Source of the DNA: Dorea formicigenerans
GTDB lineage: Bacteria; Bacillota; Clostridia; Lachnospirales; Lachnospiraceae
NCBI RefSeq assembly: GCF_025150245.1
Contig: NZ_CP102279.1
Coordinates: 2,911,423 to 2,975,422 of the forward strand
Direction of reading: 5' to 3'
Length of the DNA stretch: 64,000 nt
The notes below the pieces were generated by a model that was given only the letters and a program-made list of their open reading frames with translations, had not been told where the DNA came from and ran no database searches. The position numbers were made by a program, and so were the translations under genes. Shown here piece by piece: positions 43,778-53,240 of the stretch. Positions within the stretch are counted from its first letter, which is position 1. The number at the start of each line of letters is the position of its first letter.

Positions 43778-44791
43778 ATGGCATTATCAAATTCCCAGTA
43801 CGATCAATTGATGCGCGATTATGAGCAATTACAACTGGATAACGAGCATGAACTTCGTCTTCGTTTTGATGAAGTTTATGCGAAGATTCCAAAGCTTCGC
43901 ACAATTGATGACACGATTTCTTCTCTGAGTGTTGAAAAAGCAAAGCGACTGCTGGAAGGAGACGAAGATGCTCTTTCTTCATTTCATGAAAAGCTCCTGA
44001 CATTAACTGGCGAAAAGCAGAAGCTTCTTACGTCTCACGGATTTCCATCTGATTATCTTGAAAAGCATTATCACTGTCCAGACTGTCAGGATACCGGATA
44101 TATTGGAACACACAAGTGCCACTGTATGAAAAAGGCAATTATCGAGCTTCTATATAACGACTCGAACTTGAAAGGAATTTTAGAGCAGGAAAATTTTCAC
44201 ACATTTTCTCTGGACTACTATTCCAAAAGCCATATTGATCCGCTGACCGGAAGATCGGCAAGAGACGCCATTGAAACCGCACTTCGTGTCTGTCATCATT
44301 TTATTGATACATTTTCCAGTGAATTTCATAATATTCTTTTATATGGAGATACTGGTGTTGGAAAGACATTTCTCACTCACTGTATTGCAAAGGAATTAAT
44401 GGATCACTCTTATTCAGTTATTTATTTTTCTGCAGCAGGGCTTTTTGATTTTCTTGCTAAGAATACTTTTGGTAAAAGAGATGAGATCGATGAAGATGCG
44501 CTCTCCCATATTTGCAGCTGTGACTTGCTAATTATTGATGATCTTGGCACAGAGCTCGCGAATAGCTTTACGGTTTCACAATTATTTGTTATACTTAATG
44601 AGCGAATCTTACGAAAGGAAGCGACAATCATATCTACGAACCTGTCGCTCGAAGATATAAAAGCAATTTATTCTGAACGAATTTTTTCACGTATCAGCAG
44701 CAGCTATTCTATGCTCCGTCTGACCGGTGACGATATCAGAATTCAAAAAAAATTATTAAACCTAGGAGGTACAAAAGATGTTACGCCGTAA
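43778..44791 (+). CDS. Helicase loader DnaI/DnaC-type AAA+ ATPase, 337 aa
   Basis: Loads the replicative helicase. N-terminal helical part, then a zinc-binding module CPDCQDTGYIGTHKCHC (about 103-119), Walker A YGDTGVGKTF (about 186-195), Walker B LLIIDDLGTE and the sensor/arginine region ATIISTNLSLEDIKAIYSERIFSRI. Length and order match Firmicute DnaI. It follows dnaD by 27 bases and overlaps prs by 14 bases, so the three genes are probably one operon. Confidence 0.93.
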   Translation: MALSNSQYDQLMRDYEQLQLDNEHELRLRFDEVYAKIPKLRTIDDTISSLSVEKAKRLLEGDEDALSSFHEKLLTLTGEKQKLLTSHGFPSDYLEKHYHCPDCQDTGYIGTHKCHCMKKAIIELLYNDSNLKGILEQENFHTFSLDYYSKSHIDPLTGRSARDAIETALRVCHHFIDTFSSEFHNILLYGDTGVGKTFLTHCIAKELMDHSYSVIYFSAAGLFDFLAKNTFGKRDEIDEDALSHICSCDLLIIDDLGTELANSFTVSQLFVILNERILRKEATIISTNLSLEDIKAIYSERIFSRISSSYSMLRLTGDDIRIQKKLLNLGGTKDVTP

Positions 44792-45965
44792 CGAACGTAA
44801 TCTTGACAACATCCCTGCAGGAACACTTGGAATCATCGCAATTGATGGCTGCCAGGCGATGGGAAAGGAAGTCGATCATTTCATCACTACATGGCGCCAT
44901 GAAGATGGACACAAATTCATGGATGATGTAGTATTCAGTGGATATCAGAGAGATTCTTATCTCGTAAATGCTCATGTACCACGTTTTGGTTCCGGGGAAG
45001 CCAAAGGTGTGATTGATGAGTCTGTCCGTGGTATGGATCTTTACATTTTGGTCGATGTCTGCAACTACAGCCTGACATATTCTATGAGTGGAAACACAAA
45101 TCATATGTCACCAGATGATCATTATCAGAACTTAAAGAGAATTATCGCTGCTGTCGGTGGTAAAGCAAAACGTATCAACGTTATCATGCCATTCCTCTAT
45201 GAAAGCCGTCAACATAAGAGAAGCTCTCGTGAGTCTCTGGACTGCGCACTCGCACTTCAGGAGCTGACACACATGGGCGTTGATAATATTATTACATTTG
45301 ATGCACACGACCCTCGTGTACAGAACGCAATCCCGCTTTCCGGATTCGAGACAGTGCGTCCAACTTATCAGTTTGTAAAAGGATTATTAGATCGCTACGA
45401 TGACTTGATCATCGACAGTGACCACATGATGGCGATCAGCCCAGATGAGGGTGCTACAGAGCGTGCTGTATATCTGGCAAACGTTCTAAACCTGGATATG
45501 GGTATGTTCTATAAGAGACGTGATTACACACGTGTGGTAAATGGACGCAACCCAATCGTTGCTCATGAGTTCCTTGGTTCTTCTGTAGAAGGAAAAGATG
45601 TTATTATTCTGGATGACATGATTTCTTCCGGAGACAGCATCCTGGATGTTGCAAAACAGTTAAAGAGCCGCAATGCAAAACGTATTTTTGCCGCTGCTAC
45701 ATTTGGACTCTTTACAAATGGACTGGATAAGTTCGATGAAGCCTATGAAAGTGGTCTGATTGATGGAGTCTTAACAACGAATCTGATTTACCAGACACCG
45801 GAACTTCTTTCCAGACCTTATTATATCAACTGTGATATGAGTAAATATGTTGCTCTTATGATTGATACTCTGAACCACGACGGATCTATCAGTGATATTC
45901 TGGATCCTAGTGAGAGAATTCAGGTATGCGTTGAGGAATACAAGAAAGCTCACGGTCAGTTATAA
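44778..45965 (+). CDS. prs: Ribose-phosphate pyrophosphokinase paralogue, 395 aa
   Basis: Phosphoribosyl-pyrophosphate synthetase-like: substrate loop NVIMPFLYESRQHKRSSRE, metal site TFDAHDPRVQNAIP, and the PRPP-binding loop VIILDDMISSGDSILDV. At 395 aa it is about 80 residues longer than classical Prs (about 315) and belongs to the long clostridial type, with extra sequence at the start (HVPRFGSGEAKGVIDES) and end. It uses GGAGGT within the upstream gene and overlaps it by 14 bases. A strong terminator follows. Whether it is the only PRPP synthetase of the cell is unknown. Confidence 0.88.
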   Translation: MLRRNERNLDNIPAGTLGIIAIDGCQAMGKEVDHFITTWRHEDGHKFMDDVVFSGYQRDSYLVNAHVPRFGSGEAKGVIDESVRGMDLYILVDVCNYSLTYSMSGNTNHMSPDDHYQNLKRIIAAVGGKAKRINVIMPFLYESRQHKRSSRESLDCALALQELTHMGVDNIITFDAHDPRVQNAIPLSGFETVRPTYQFVKGLLDRYDDLIIDSDHMMAISPDEGATERAVYLANVLNLDMGMFYKRRDYTRVVNGRNPIVAHEFLGSSVEGKDVIILDDMISSGDSILDVAKQLKSRNAKRIFAAATFGLFTNGLDKFDEAYESGLIDGVLTTNLIYQTPELLSRPYYINCDMSKYVALMIDTLNHDGSISDILDPSERIQVCVEEYKKAHGQL

Positions 45966-45981
45966 CAGCTGCGTCTGATAT

Positions 45982-46027
45982 AAAAAGCAGATAAATGAAT
46001 GTAGTTACATTCATTCATCTGCTTTTT
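45982..46027. terminator. Bidirectional terminator between prs and the yhaN-like gene
   Basis: AAAAAGCAGAT-AAATGAATG on the left pairs with CATTCATTCATCTGCTTTTT on the right, loop of 6 bases, with A- and T-runs for both strands. The yhaN-like stop lies 3 bases further. Confidence 0.9.
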
Positions 46028-46029
46028 GT

Positions 46030-47604
46030 CTACTGTAATTTTATATAATTACAATTTTTAACTCCCATTTCGGAAAGTATCTTCATCTCTCTTTTCTGAC
46101 AGGTGAACAATAATACCTGTTTTCCACTTTTCGCAAGCCATTCCAGCACACTTTCCAGCCGTTCCTCGTCATAACTTACAAATGTATCATCCAGAATCAC
46201 CGGAAGTTCTTCTTCTAACAGTACTTCTGATGCTGCCATTCGAAGTGCAAAATATACTTGCTCTGCTGTCCCCTGGCTGACTCTTGCAATATCTACCTTG
46301 CGCCCTTCACTCAGTAAGCTGATATTTAATCCTTCTTCTACATTTAATCGGGTATATTTCCCTTCTGTAATAAATTCCATAATCTCTGAAACCCGGTCAT
46401 TTAATTTTCCTCGAAGCTTCTTCTGCATCTCTCCAGAAAGTTCCTGAATTTTATCAATCGCAAGCTGTCTTGCCTCCGCCTGGGCATTCAGAATTCTCTC
46501 CTCATCACTAATCCCGTCTAACTCTTCCAGGTCTTCCTTTAGATTGGAATAACGTACCCGCTTATCCCCAAGCTCCAACGCATTTCTCTCCAGTTCCCAT
46601 TTCAGACGGTCTGTAGGAATCTTCTCCTCTTGAGGTGTAATCTCCTCCAAAATTTTTTCCGGCTCTGTCTTCTCAACTTTTTTACTGATCTTCATCCGGT
46701 TCCACACATAGATGCTGGAAAGCAATACTAAAATAATTGCGACCAGATAATTCCACGGACGTTTCAAAAGCCACGCACACAGAACCACTGCCAGTACCGC
46801 TACCAATATTTCCAATGGATGTACTCTCCATTTAGATGGCCGTATCTCATCTATCATGTGTTTGGGTTCTTCTTCATCCTGCTTAAGCAACAGCCTGGAT
46901 TCTCGCTCCCGCACTTTTCTAAACTCAATCTCTTCTTCCAAATGTGCCTGTTCTTCTTCCAGTTTATGAATATCACGCCACACATAAGACATTTCCTGAG
47001 AAATGTGTTCTCTTTTATCCTGGCGTTTTTCCATTTGCTTTTGCATCTCATGCAAACTTTCTTTTTTCTGCTCTTTCAAATAATCTATAGCTGCCGCCAG
47101 ATCAAGTTCCCCATCTCCGGTCGCATAATAATTAGATGCATAATTTTTCAATTCCTCGGAGAGCGTCATTCCAGGCTTTACCCTCATCTGTGCCATAGCC
47201 ATCGTATCATCATAAATTTGTGGACTCAAATCACCCATGAGCATCTGAAGATCTCCATCTTTCACAGACAATTCTTCTGCATCTTCCAGACAGACAAGCG
47301 TCTCATTTTTCCCATACCGGTCAAAATTTCTGGACAGAAGAAATTCCTTATCTCCTGATTCAAATTTCATTTCCCCACAATAATAATTCGGATTTTCCCA
47401 CGGTTCATATCTGGAAAATGCATCCTGCGCCGCAGCTCTTCCACGCCCTCGTTCCAACCCAAAAAGCATAGCTCTGATAAACGTATAAAGGGTAGACTTT
47501 CCAGACTCATTTTCTCCATATATCACATTCATTCCATCTGAGAAATGAATTTCTTTATTTGTAAACTTTCCAAAGTTCTTAAGTCTCAACTCTTTGATTT
47601 TCAT
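46030..47604 (-). CDS. SbcC/YhaN-like AAA+ ATPase with a membrane hairpin, 524 aa
   Basis: RecF/SbcC/YhaN-like ATPase: N-terminal MKIKELRLKNFGKF and Walker A GENESGKST (about 30-38); coiled coil (about 175-250); two hydrophobic helices (264-280 and 284-301) where a zinc hook would lie in SbcC; second coiled coil; signature VSQGTAEQVYFALRMA and Walker B LPVILDDTF near the end. It is shorter than typical YhaN. The start sits one base after the sbcD-like stop, so the two form a pair as YhaO/YhaN in Bacillus. Likely a membrane-linked nuclease-associated ATPase. Confidence 0.88.
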   Translation of the reverse strand: MKIKELRLKNFGKFTNKEIHFSDGMNVIYGENESGKSTLYTFIRAMLFGLERGRGRAAAQDAFSRYEPWENPNYYCGEMKFESGDKEFLLSRNFDRYGKNETLVCLEDAEELSVKDGDLQMLMGDLSPQIYDDTMAMAQMRVKPGMTLSEELKNYASNYYATGDGELDLAAAIDYLKEQKKESLHEMQKQMEKRQDKREHISQEMSYVWRDIHKLEEEQAHLEEEIEFRKVRERESRLLLKQDEEEPKHMIDEIRPSKWRVHPLEILVAVLAVVLCAWLLKRPWNYLVAIILVLLSSIYVWNRMKISKKVEKTEPEKILEEITPQEEKIPTDRLKWELERNALELGDKRVRYSNLKEDLEELDGISDEERILNAQAEARQLAIDKIQELSGEMQKKLRGKLNDRVSEIMEFITEGKYTRLNVEEGLNISLLSEGRKVDIARVSQGTAEQVYFALRMAASEVLLEEELPVILDDTFVSYDEERLESVLEWLAKSGKQVLLFTCQKREMKILSEMGVKNCNYIKLQ

Positions 47605-47605
47605 A

Positions 47606-48661
47606 TTAGCCTCTTCTTGTCTCCATCAATGCCCGCACTCCCTCACAAAGCACCTGATGTTCCAGACTATTCTCAGGATACTGTTCCAGCTCTGCCACAA
47701 ATGCCCCAAGAATATTTCCCTTATTTGCTTCTTTCAACTTATCGAACTGATACGCCGGTCGTGTCTGATCTGTAATCTCGATCACATTTCCATATGGATC
47801 CAGCGTGTCCACGTTGTAGGAAATTTCCGGGTCACGCATTCCGTCCAGAATAATCTTGTAAATATTTTCCTTTCCTTTTTCATCTATAACTTTCGCAACT
47901 GTCTCTTTTAGTTCATGCTCTGTCATAGACGGATTTACTTCGATCGTCTGATGTATGTAAGATCTCATTGCAAATGGTACGAATCTTATCCTGCATCCCT
48001 TGGTCGTGATCTCTCCGTAAATGTATCCGTGCGCTCCAGTATCGTTTTTATCGATTGGCTCCAACGCTCCAGCGTAAGCAATTTTATCCGGACAGATAAT
48101 CTGCGGTTTATGGATGTGCCCCATTGCAATATAATCATAACCAAGCCCCAGCAGATTTTCTTTCTTTATCGGAATATGGCTGTCATCTCCTCCGTGCGCA
48201 AGCAAAATCTCATATGGCTGTCGCCGCTGTGCAAATGCATCACAATAGCATTCCTCTGTAATCTGTTTCGTATCATAGCTCATGCCATAGATTGCCAGAC
48301 TGTATGCTGGAAATTCCACGCATTGAATCTCCCTGTCCAGAATCATATGCACATTTTTTGACCACTGAAACGTCCGATAATAAGAATCTCTCTTCAGATA
48401 ATCATGGTTTCCTGCAATGATAACCACCTCAGTCATGGTCAGTTTTGAAAAAAGATAATCCAGTTCTTTTAGTTCCCGTCTGAGCGGCTGCCTGTGAAAC
48501 AAGTCGCCTGCAATCAGAAGCATTTCCACATGCTTACTTTCACAGACTTCGAGTACTCGTTCAAGACTGGTCCATATCTCCTTTTCCCGCTTTTCCTTTC
48601 GGGAGCTTCCAATGTACGGGTCTGCCCCCAAATGTATGTCTGCGATGTGTATGAATCTCAT
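47606..48661 (-). CDS. SbcD/YhaO-like DNA repair exonuclease, 351 aa
   Basis: Calcineurin-like phosphoesterase: MRFIHIADIHLGAD (metal Asp and His), LIAGDLFHRQP, VIIAGNHDY, and MGHIHKPQI give the five metal-binding motifs. The open frame continues 11 codons upstream, but AGGGAAG before ATG 48661 fits better and begins the conserved core. It is the nuclease partner of the ATPase behind it. The first 101 bases overlap the 3' end of the histidine kinase gene in another frame. Confidence 0.92.
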   Translation of the reverse strand: MRFIHIADIHLGADPYIGSSRKEKREKEIWTSLERVLEVCESKHVEMLLIAGDLFHRQPLRRELKELDYLFSKLTMTEVVIIAGNHDYLKRDSYYRTFQWSKNVHMILDREIQCVEFPAYSLAIYGMSYDTKQITEECYCDAFAQRRQPYEILLAHGGDDSHIPIKKENLLGLGYDYIAMGHIHKPQIICPDKIAYAGALEPIDKNDTGAHGYIYGEITTKGCRIRFVPFAMRSYIHQTIEVNPSMTEHELKETVAKVIDEKGKENIYKIILDGMRDPEISYNVDTLDPYGNVIEITDQTRPAYQFDKLKEANKGNILGAFVAELEQYPENSLEHQVLCEGVRALMETRRG

Positions 48662-49814
48662 TTTTACTTCCCTCTTCATTTTCTTCCAGTTCATTTTCCG
48701 ACGGCAGTGTCACAATAAATTGCGTATGTAAATCGTCACTTTTCGCCATGATCTGTCCATCATGTAGTTCCACAATCTCTTTTGCAATCGCAAGACCAAG
48801 TCCTGCTCCTCCGGTTCCGGTCGACCTGGAATTATCTACCCGGTAAAATTTTTCAAAAATCGTCTGCAGCATATCTCCCGGAATCCGGTCTCCGCTGTTT
48901 GTAAATGTAATCTCGATTTTATTATTTTTCATTCTGGCCTGAATCTCAATTTTGGTATTCTCATAACAATATGCAATGGCATTTCTCAAAATATTATCAA
49001 AGACACGGGCAAGCTTGTCCGGATCGCCGTAAACTTCCAGATTCTCTTCCACATCCACATCACAAGTAAGCTTTTTTTCCTGAAGTACGCCATAAAGTTC
49101 GTCTGCAATCTGCTCCAGCATCATGGTCAAGTTGATCTTCACCGACTCCAGCTCGATATTCTGCAAATTGTACCTTGTAATGTCAAAAAACTCATTAATT
49201 AATTCACCGAGACGATTGGATTTCTCCAGAGCAATATGAATATATTTCTTTCGCTCCTCCTCCGGCATCTTTGGATATCCGTCCAACATACTTAAGTAAG
49301 CCACAATAGAAGTCAATGGTGTCTTTAAATCATGCGCCAGAAACAACACCAGATCATTTTTTCGTTTCTCGCCTTCCACTGACTCCAGCTCCTGCCGTTT
49401 CAGGGTAGCTTTAATCTCATTTAATCGAATCTCAATCGGTTTCAATTCTGTGATCAGGTGAATCGGTTCCGTAGATTCCGACAGAATATTTTCAATTCCC
49501 TCTCCCACCTGGTCCAGATACTTTGTCATTTTCGAAAGTGCCACATAGAAAAAAAGAGCAAACAAAAGCAAAAAGCCTACAACCATGAAAAATGTCTTGT
49601 TATCTCCTATCAATTTCCAATACAGGCTCCGTGCAGTCGGTTCACTCACTTGCAGTTTCGTCATTATTTTTACAAAATTCCTGGCGAAACTGTCATTATA
49701 AATTCCATCGATCACATAATTCAGCAAAAATCCACCCACCAGAACTGTCAGTGCCGTAACAAGCACCGTCTGCAAGAGAATACTGAATTTTAATTTACGA
49801 TAATTATTCTTCAA
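48561..49814 (-). CDS. VanS-like sensor histidine kinase, 418 aa
   Basis: Two membrane helices (near the N-terminus and around residue 80) frame a small external loop; a dimerisation helix has the phosphorylated His in FLAHDLKTPLTSIVAYLSMLDG, and the ATPase domain shows YGDPDKLARVFDNILRNAIAYC, IFEKFYRVDNSRSTGTGGAGLGLAIAKEIVELHDGQI. These segments are strikingly like VanS of enterococci. Start at TTG 49814 (10 bases into the regulator stop region) is preferred over ATG 49871, which has a poor ribosome site. The last 33 codons overlap the exonuclease gene, so the natural stop seems lost. No vanHAX genes are nearby. Confidence 0.88.
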   Translation of the reverse strand: MKNNYRKLKFSILLQTVLVTALTVLVGGFLLNYVIDGIYNDSFARNFVKIMTKLQVSEPTARSLYWKLIGDNKTFFMVVGFLLLFALFFYVALSKMTKYLDQVGEGIENILSESTEPIHLITELKPIEIRLNEIKATLKRQELESVEGEKRKNDLVLFLAHDLKTPLTSIVAYLSMLDGYPKMPEEERKKYIHIALEKSNRLGELINEFFDITRYNLQNIELESVKINLTMMLEQIADELYGVLQEKKLTCDVDVEENLEVYGDPDKLARVFDNILRNAIAYCYENTKIEIQARMKNNKIEITFTNSGDRIPGDMLQTIFEKFYRVDNSRSTGTGGAGLGLAIAKEIVELHDGQIMAKSDDLHTQFIVTLPSENELEENEEGSKNEIHTHRRHTFGGRPVHWKLPKGKAGKGDMDQS

Positions 49815-50493
49815 CCTTATATCCAACTCCCCATACAGTCTTAATGAAATCAGATTTTCCGGTAGGTCCATTCATTTTTTCCCGCAGATGCCGGATATGA
49901 ACCATGACCGTATTGTTGCTGTTCTTATAGCATTCTTCCTTCCAAACCTTGTGGAATAACTCCTCAGAACTAATAACCTTGCCTCGGTTCTCACAGAGCA
50001 GCCACAGAATATCAAACTCAATCGGTGTCAGTGTCAGCGGCACTTCATTGTAAGTACACTCATGAGACTGCCGGTTCAGGAACAGACCGCCAAAATCAAT
50101 CACATCCCCCTCGTCCTTCGTACCCTCATTGTACTGCGTATAGCGTCGAATCTGTGCTTTCACCCTGGCAACCAGCTCCAATGGATTGAAAGGCTTTGGA
50201 ATATAATCATCAGCACCAAGTGTCAGACCCGTGATCTTATCCATATACTCCGTCTTCGCTGTCAACATGATCACAGGAAATGTATATTTCTCACGAATCT
50301 GCTTCAAAATCTGGAATCCGTCCACATCCGGAAGCATGATATCCAGAATCGCAAGATCAATCTTCGTACTGGCAATACAATCAAGCGCTTCCTGACCCGT
50401 ATAAAATTTCAGCACATTATACTGATCATTCTTCAAGTATAACTCGATAACATCAGCAATCTCTTTCTCATCATCCACTACTAAAATATTCAT
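49804..50493 (-). CDS. VanR-like OmpR-family response regulator, 229 aa
   Basis: Receiver domain with the acid pocket VVDDE, phosphoacceptor Asp in LAILDIMLPDVDGF (about residue 52), switch Thr/Lys (MLTAKT, IPKPFNPLELVARVKAQIRRY), and an OmpR winged helix ending HIRHLREKMNGP...IKTVWGVGYKVEE. Close to VanR in layout and several segments. The frame extends 31 codons upstream through a palindromic repeat, but GAGGAG before ATG 50493 decides the start. Partner of the kinase downstream. Regulated genes are unknown. Confidence 0.93.
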   Translation of the reverse strand: MNILVVDDEKEIADVIELYLKNDQYNVLKFYTGQEALDCIASTKIDLAILDIMLPDVDGFQILKQIREKYTFPVIMLTAKTEYMDKITGLTLGADDYIPKPFNPLELVARVKAQIRRYTQYNEGTKDEGDVIDFGGLFLNRQSHECTYNEVPLTLTPIEFDILWLLCENRGKVISSEELFHKVWKEECYKNSNNTVMVHIRHLREKMNGPTGKSDFIKTVWGVGYKVEE

Positions 50494-50510
50494 ACAATTC
50501 TCCTCTTTTT

Positions 50511-50583
50511 CAATTGGGGACGGGGTTTTTTCAAAAAAACCCCGTCCCCAATTGAACTTTAACCTGTCCCTTTCTGATTGTGT
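50511..50583 (-). repeat. RAYT-type palindrome with tail between asnS and the regulator
   Basis: Palindrome at 50511-50554 (CAATTGGGGACGGGG...CCCCGTCCCCAATTG) and, towards 50583, the tail ACAATCAGAAAGGGACAGG on the minus strand, matching the end of the RAYT gene. Confidence 0.88.
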
Positions 50584-50619
50584 CAAACATTTTCTACAAT
50601 TTCAGGGGCTATTTTTCTG

Positions 50620-52011
50620 TTATAACTCGCAGTTATTTACTGTTCTTGGGAATGGTACTACGTCACGGATATTGCCCATTCCTGTCAGATACATGATGCA
50701 TCTCTCGAATCCAAGTCCGAATCCGGCATGTCTTGTGGATCCGTATTTTCTAAGGTCCATGTAGAATCCGTAATCTTCTGTCTTCATTCCGAGTTCTTCC
50801 ATGCGTGTTGCAAGCTTCTCGTAATCGTCTTCTCTCTGGCTTCCTCCGATGATCTCACCAATTCCTGGTACGAGGCAATCGACTGCTGCCACGGTCTTTC
50901 CATCTGGGTTCTGTTTCATGTAGAATGCTTTGATATCTTTCGGATAATCTGTTACAAATACTGGGCGTTTGTATACTTCCTCTGTCAGATAGCGCTCGTG
51001 CTCTGTCTGAAGATCGATTCCCCATGATACTTTGAACTCGAATTTATCGTTGTGCTTCTTTAGAATCTCAATTGCATCTGTGTATGTGATTCGTGCAAAT
51101 TCAGATGTTGCAACGTTGGTCAGTCGATCGATCAGCCCTTTGTCTACAAATGAATTGAAGAAATTCATCTCTTCCGGTGCGTTTTCCATCACATAATTGA
51201 TGACATATTTTAACATGTCTTCTGCAAGGTCCATGTCGTCCTCCAGATCTGCAAATGCCATCTCAGGCTCTAACATCCAGAACTCTGCCGCATGTCTTGT
51301 TGTGTTGGAGTTCTCTGCGCGGAATGTAGGTCCAAATGTATAAACATTTCCAAATGCCTGTGCGTATGTCTCTGCATTTAACTGTCCGCTTACGGTAAGG
51401 CTTGTCTCTTTTCCGAAGAAATCCTGTGTATAATCTACTGCACCATCTTCTGTCTTCGGTACATTTTCCATGTCCATCGTTGTTACGCGGAACATCTCTC
51501 CGGCTCCTTCACAATCACTTCCTGTAATGATCGGTGTATGTACATACACGAATCCTCTCTCCTGGAAAAATTTGTGAAGTGCGTATGCCGTCAGGGAACG
51601 AACACGGAATACTGCCTGGAATGTGTTTGTTCTCGGTCTTAAATGTGCAATAGTACGAAGGTACTCAAAGCTGTGACGCTTCTTCTGAAGCGGATAATCC
51701 GGCGCGGAAGCACCTTCTACTGTTACAGTCTTCGCCTGAATCTCAAATGGCTGTTTTGCCTGTGGTGTTGCAACCAGTGTACCTGTTACAACAACAGCTG
51801 CTCCTACATTGAGTTTTGAAATCTCCTCAAAGTTCTCCATATCATCATGATATACGACCTGAAGTGGTGTAAAAAATGTTCCATCATTGATGACAATAAA
51901 GCCAAATGCTTTGGAGTCTCGGATACTTCTTACCCATCCCCCAACGGTAATTTCTTTATCCAGGTATGCTTCCTGGTTCTTGTATAATTCGCGAATTTCA
52001 ATTAAATTCAT
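50620..52011 (-). CDS. asnS: Asparaginyl-tRNA synthetase, 463 aa
   Basis: Class IIb synthetase: N-terminal OB fold ([24 protein letters not shown]), motif 2 ([27 protein letters not shown]...), [16 protein letters not shown], and motif 3 near [14 protein letters not shown]. The frame is open 26 codons upstream, but GAAGGAG before ATG 52011 decides the start. No T-box was recognised upstream. AspRS alternative is excluded by the overall AsnRS-type signature but not by test. Confidence 0.95.
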   Translation of the reverse strand: MNLIEIRELYKNQEAYLDKEITVGGWVRSIRDSKAFGFIVINDGTFFTPLQVVYHDDMENFEEISKLNVGAAVVVTGTLVATPQAKQPFEIQAKTVTVEGASAPDYPLQKKRHSFEYLRTIAHLRPRTNTFQAVFRVRSLTAYALHKFFQERGFVYVHTPIITGSDCEGAGEMFRVTTMDMENVPKTEDGAVDYTQDFFGKETSLTVSGQLNAETYAQAFGNVYTFGPTFRAENSNTTRHAAEFWMLEPEMAFADLEDDMDLAEDMLKYVINYVMENAPEEMNFFNSFVDKGLIDRLTNVATSEFARITYTDAIEILKKHNDKFEFKVSWGIDLQTEHERYLTEEVYKRPVFVTDYPKDIKAFYMKQNPDGKTVAAVDCLVPGIGEIIGGSQREDDYEKLATRMEELGMKTEDYGFYMDLRKYGSTRHAGFGLGFERCIMYLTGMGNIRDVVPFPRTVNNCEL

Positions 52012-52161
52012 ACCAAATACTCCTTCTACTGTCTTAAAAATACTGTCTTCTGACGCCATGCATAGGAAATGCACCTTCCTATTATACAAAGAAATGTGTC
52101 AGATGCCATATATCGTTTATTATAGCACAGAAGTTGTGATTACCCAACCCCTGACTCGTGC

Positions 52162-52246
52162 GATTATTTACAATTCACCGATTATCTCACAGATTATTTA
52201 CAATATCTTATTTACAATATTTACGATACTTACGATTATTTACAAT
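52162..52246. repeat. Short direct repeats in the asnS upstream region
   Basis: GATTATTTACAAT occurs three times exactly (52162-52174, 52192-52204, 52234-52246), with a degenerate copy around 52207-52218. Spacing is irregular. They lie downstream of the deacetylase stop and far upstream of asnS; could be slippage or protein sites. Confidence 0.7.
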
Positions 52247-52268
52247 TTATGACTGATTTATGTCTCAA

Positions 52269-53240
52269 TTAGTTATTCACTCCATGATGCGCTACGAAGC
52301 TATCACGATCCAGTGCTTTAAATGTATATCCCAGTGACTGATAATGTTCTATAATCTGTGGCAATGCCTCTACGGTCGTCTGTTTTCCATGGGAATCATG
52401 ACAAAGTAAAATGATGTTGTTAGAATCAAAGCTCGTTGCCTGCGCCACCAGTTCTTCGGTCGTTCTCACAGACCCATCGCCGGAACTTCCGTTCCAGTCA
52501 TAATACTGATATCCACGGTTTTGTACTTCCTGCACAAGCGTGGACATGATTCCTGCTGTATATTTCTTTGATACAGTATTTGATGATCCACCCGGGAAAC
52601 GGATAAAACATGGTACATAGCCAATCTCTTCCTGTACCATCTGCCCAATCTGATCCAGATCCTGAAAATACGCATCAACCGATGCATAAACCTTAGCATA
52701 ATCATGTGAATATGTATGCATTCCAATTGTATGTCCCTTGTCATACGCAGCCTTTATCATATCTTTGTATTCCGGCATCTCACCTGTCACAAAAAATGTT
52801 GCCTTTGCATTATATTTATCCAGAATATCTAGAACTGCCTGTGTATTATCTGATGGTCCGTCATCCAATGTCAGATACACGATTTTCTCATCGGACTGTT
52901 CTGTCGTTCCGACTGAAACTCCCGGTTGCACTGCAAAATTACTACGGTCAGGAACTGACGCGTCTCTATCACCAGTCTCTTCTTCCGTACCCTCCGTCTC
53001 TTCTTCTATCTCATTTTCTTTCTGCGCAGTTTGGGGTGTCTGCTCTGTCTTTTTCGCCTTCTGATTATGAATCTTCGCAGCCTCTTTTACACTTTTATCT
53101 CTCTGAATAAAAATTGCCACTGCTGACATGATCAGCAGTACAAGAATAATCATTTCTATTGCTACTATTTTATTTCTTTTACCACCCTTGTTTTTCTTTC
53201 CGTTATCATTTTTTCCGGTCTTTTCTTCTCTATCTGACAT
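52269..53240 (-). CDS. Membrane-anchored polysaccharide deacetylase (NodB/PgdA type), 323 aa
   Basis: Short basic cytoplasmic tail, one membrane helix (about residues 26-46), an acidic/Thr-rich linker (50-110), then the NodB domain. Motifs: TLDDGPS (metal Asp pair), HTYSHD (H-x-x-x-H site), RFPGGSSN, and LLCHDSHGK. Such enzymes remove acetyl groups from cell-wall GlcNAc and increase lysozyme resistance. It is a single-gene unit on the minus strand. Neighbouring the asnS gene offers no functional clue. Confidence 0.9.
   Translation of the reverse strand: MSDREEKTGKNDNGKKNKGGKRNKIVAIEMIILVLLIMSAVAIFIQRDKSVKEAAKIHNQKAKKTEQTPQTAQKENEIEEETEGTEEETGDRDASVPDRSNFAVQPGVSVGTTEQSDEKIVYLTLDDGPSDNTQAVLDILDKYNAKATFFVTGEMPEYKDMIKAAYDKGHTIGMHTYSHDYAKVYASVDAYFQDLDQIGQMVQEEIGYVPCFIRFPGGSSNTVSKKYTAGIMSTLVQEVQNRGYQYYDWNGSSGDGSVRTTEELVAQATSFDSNNIILLCHDSHGKQTTVEALPQIIEHYQSLGYTFKALDRDSFVAHHGVNN

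Noticed and set aside
48561-50493. Glycopeptide resistance operon
   Set aside because: Only the regulator and kinase resemble VanRS; no ligase, dehydrogenase or dipeptidase gene is present.
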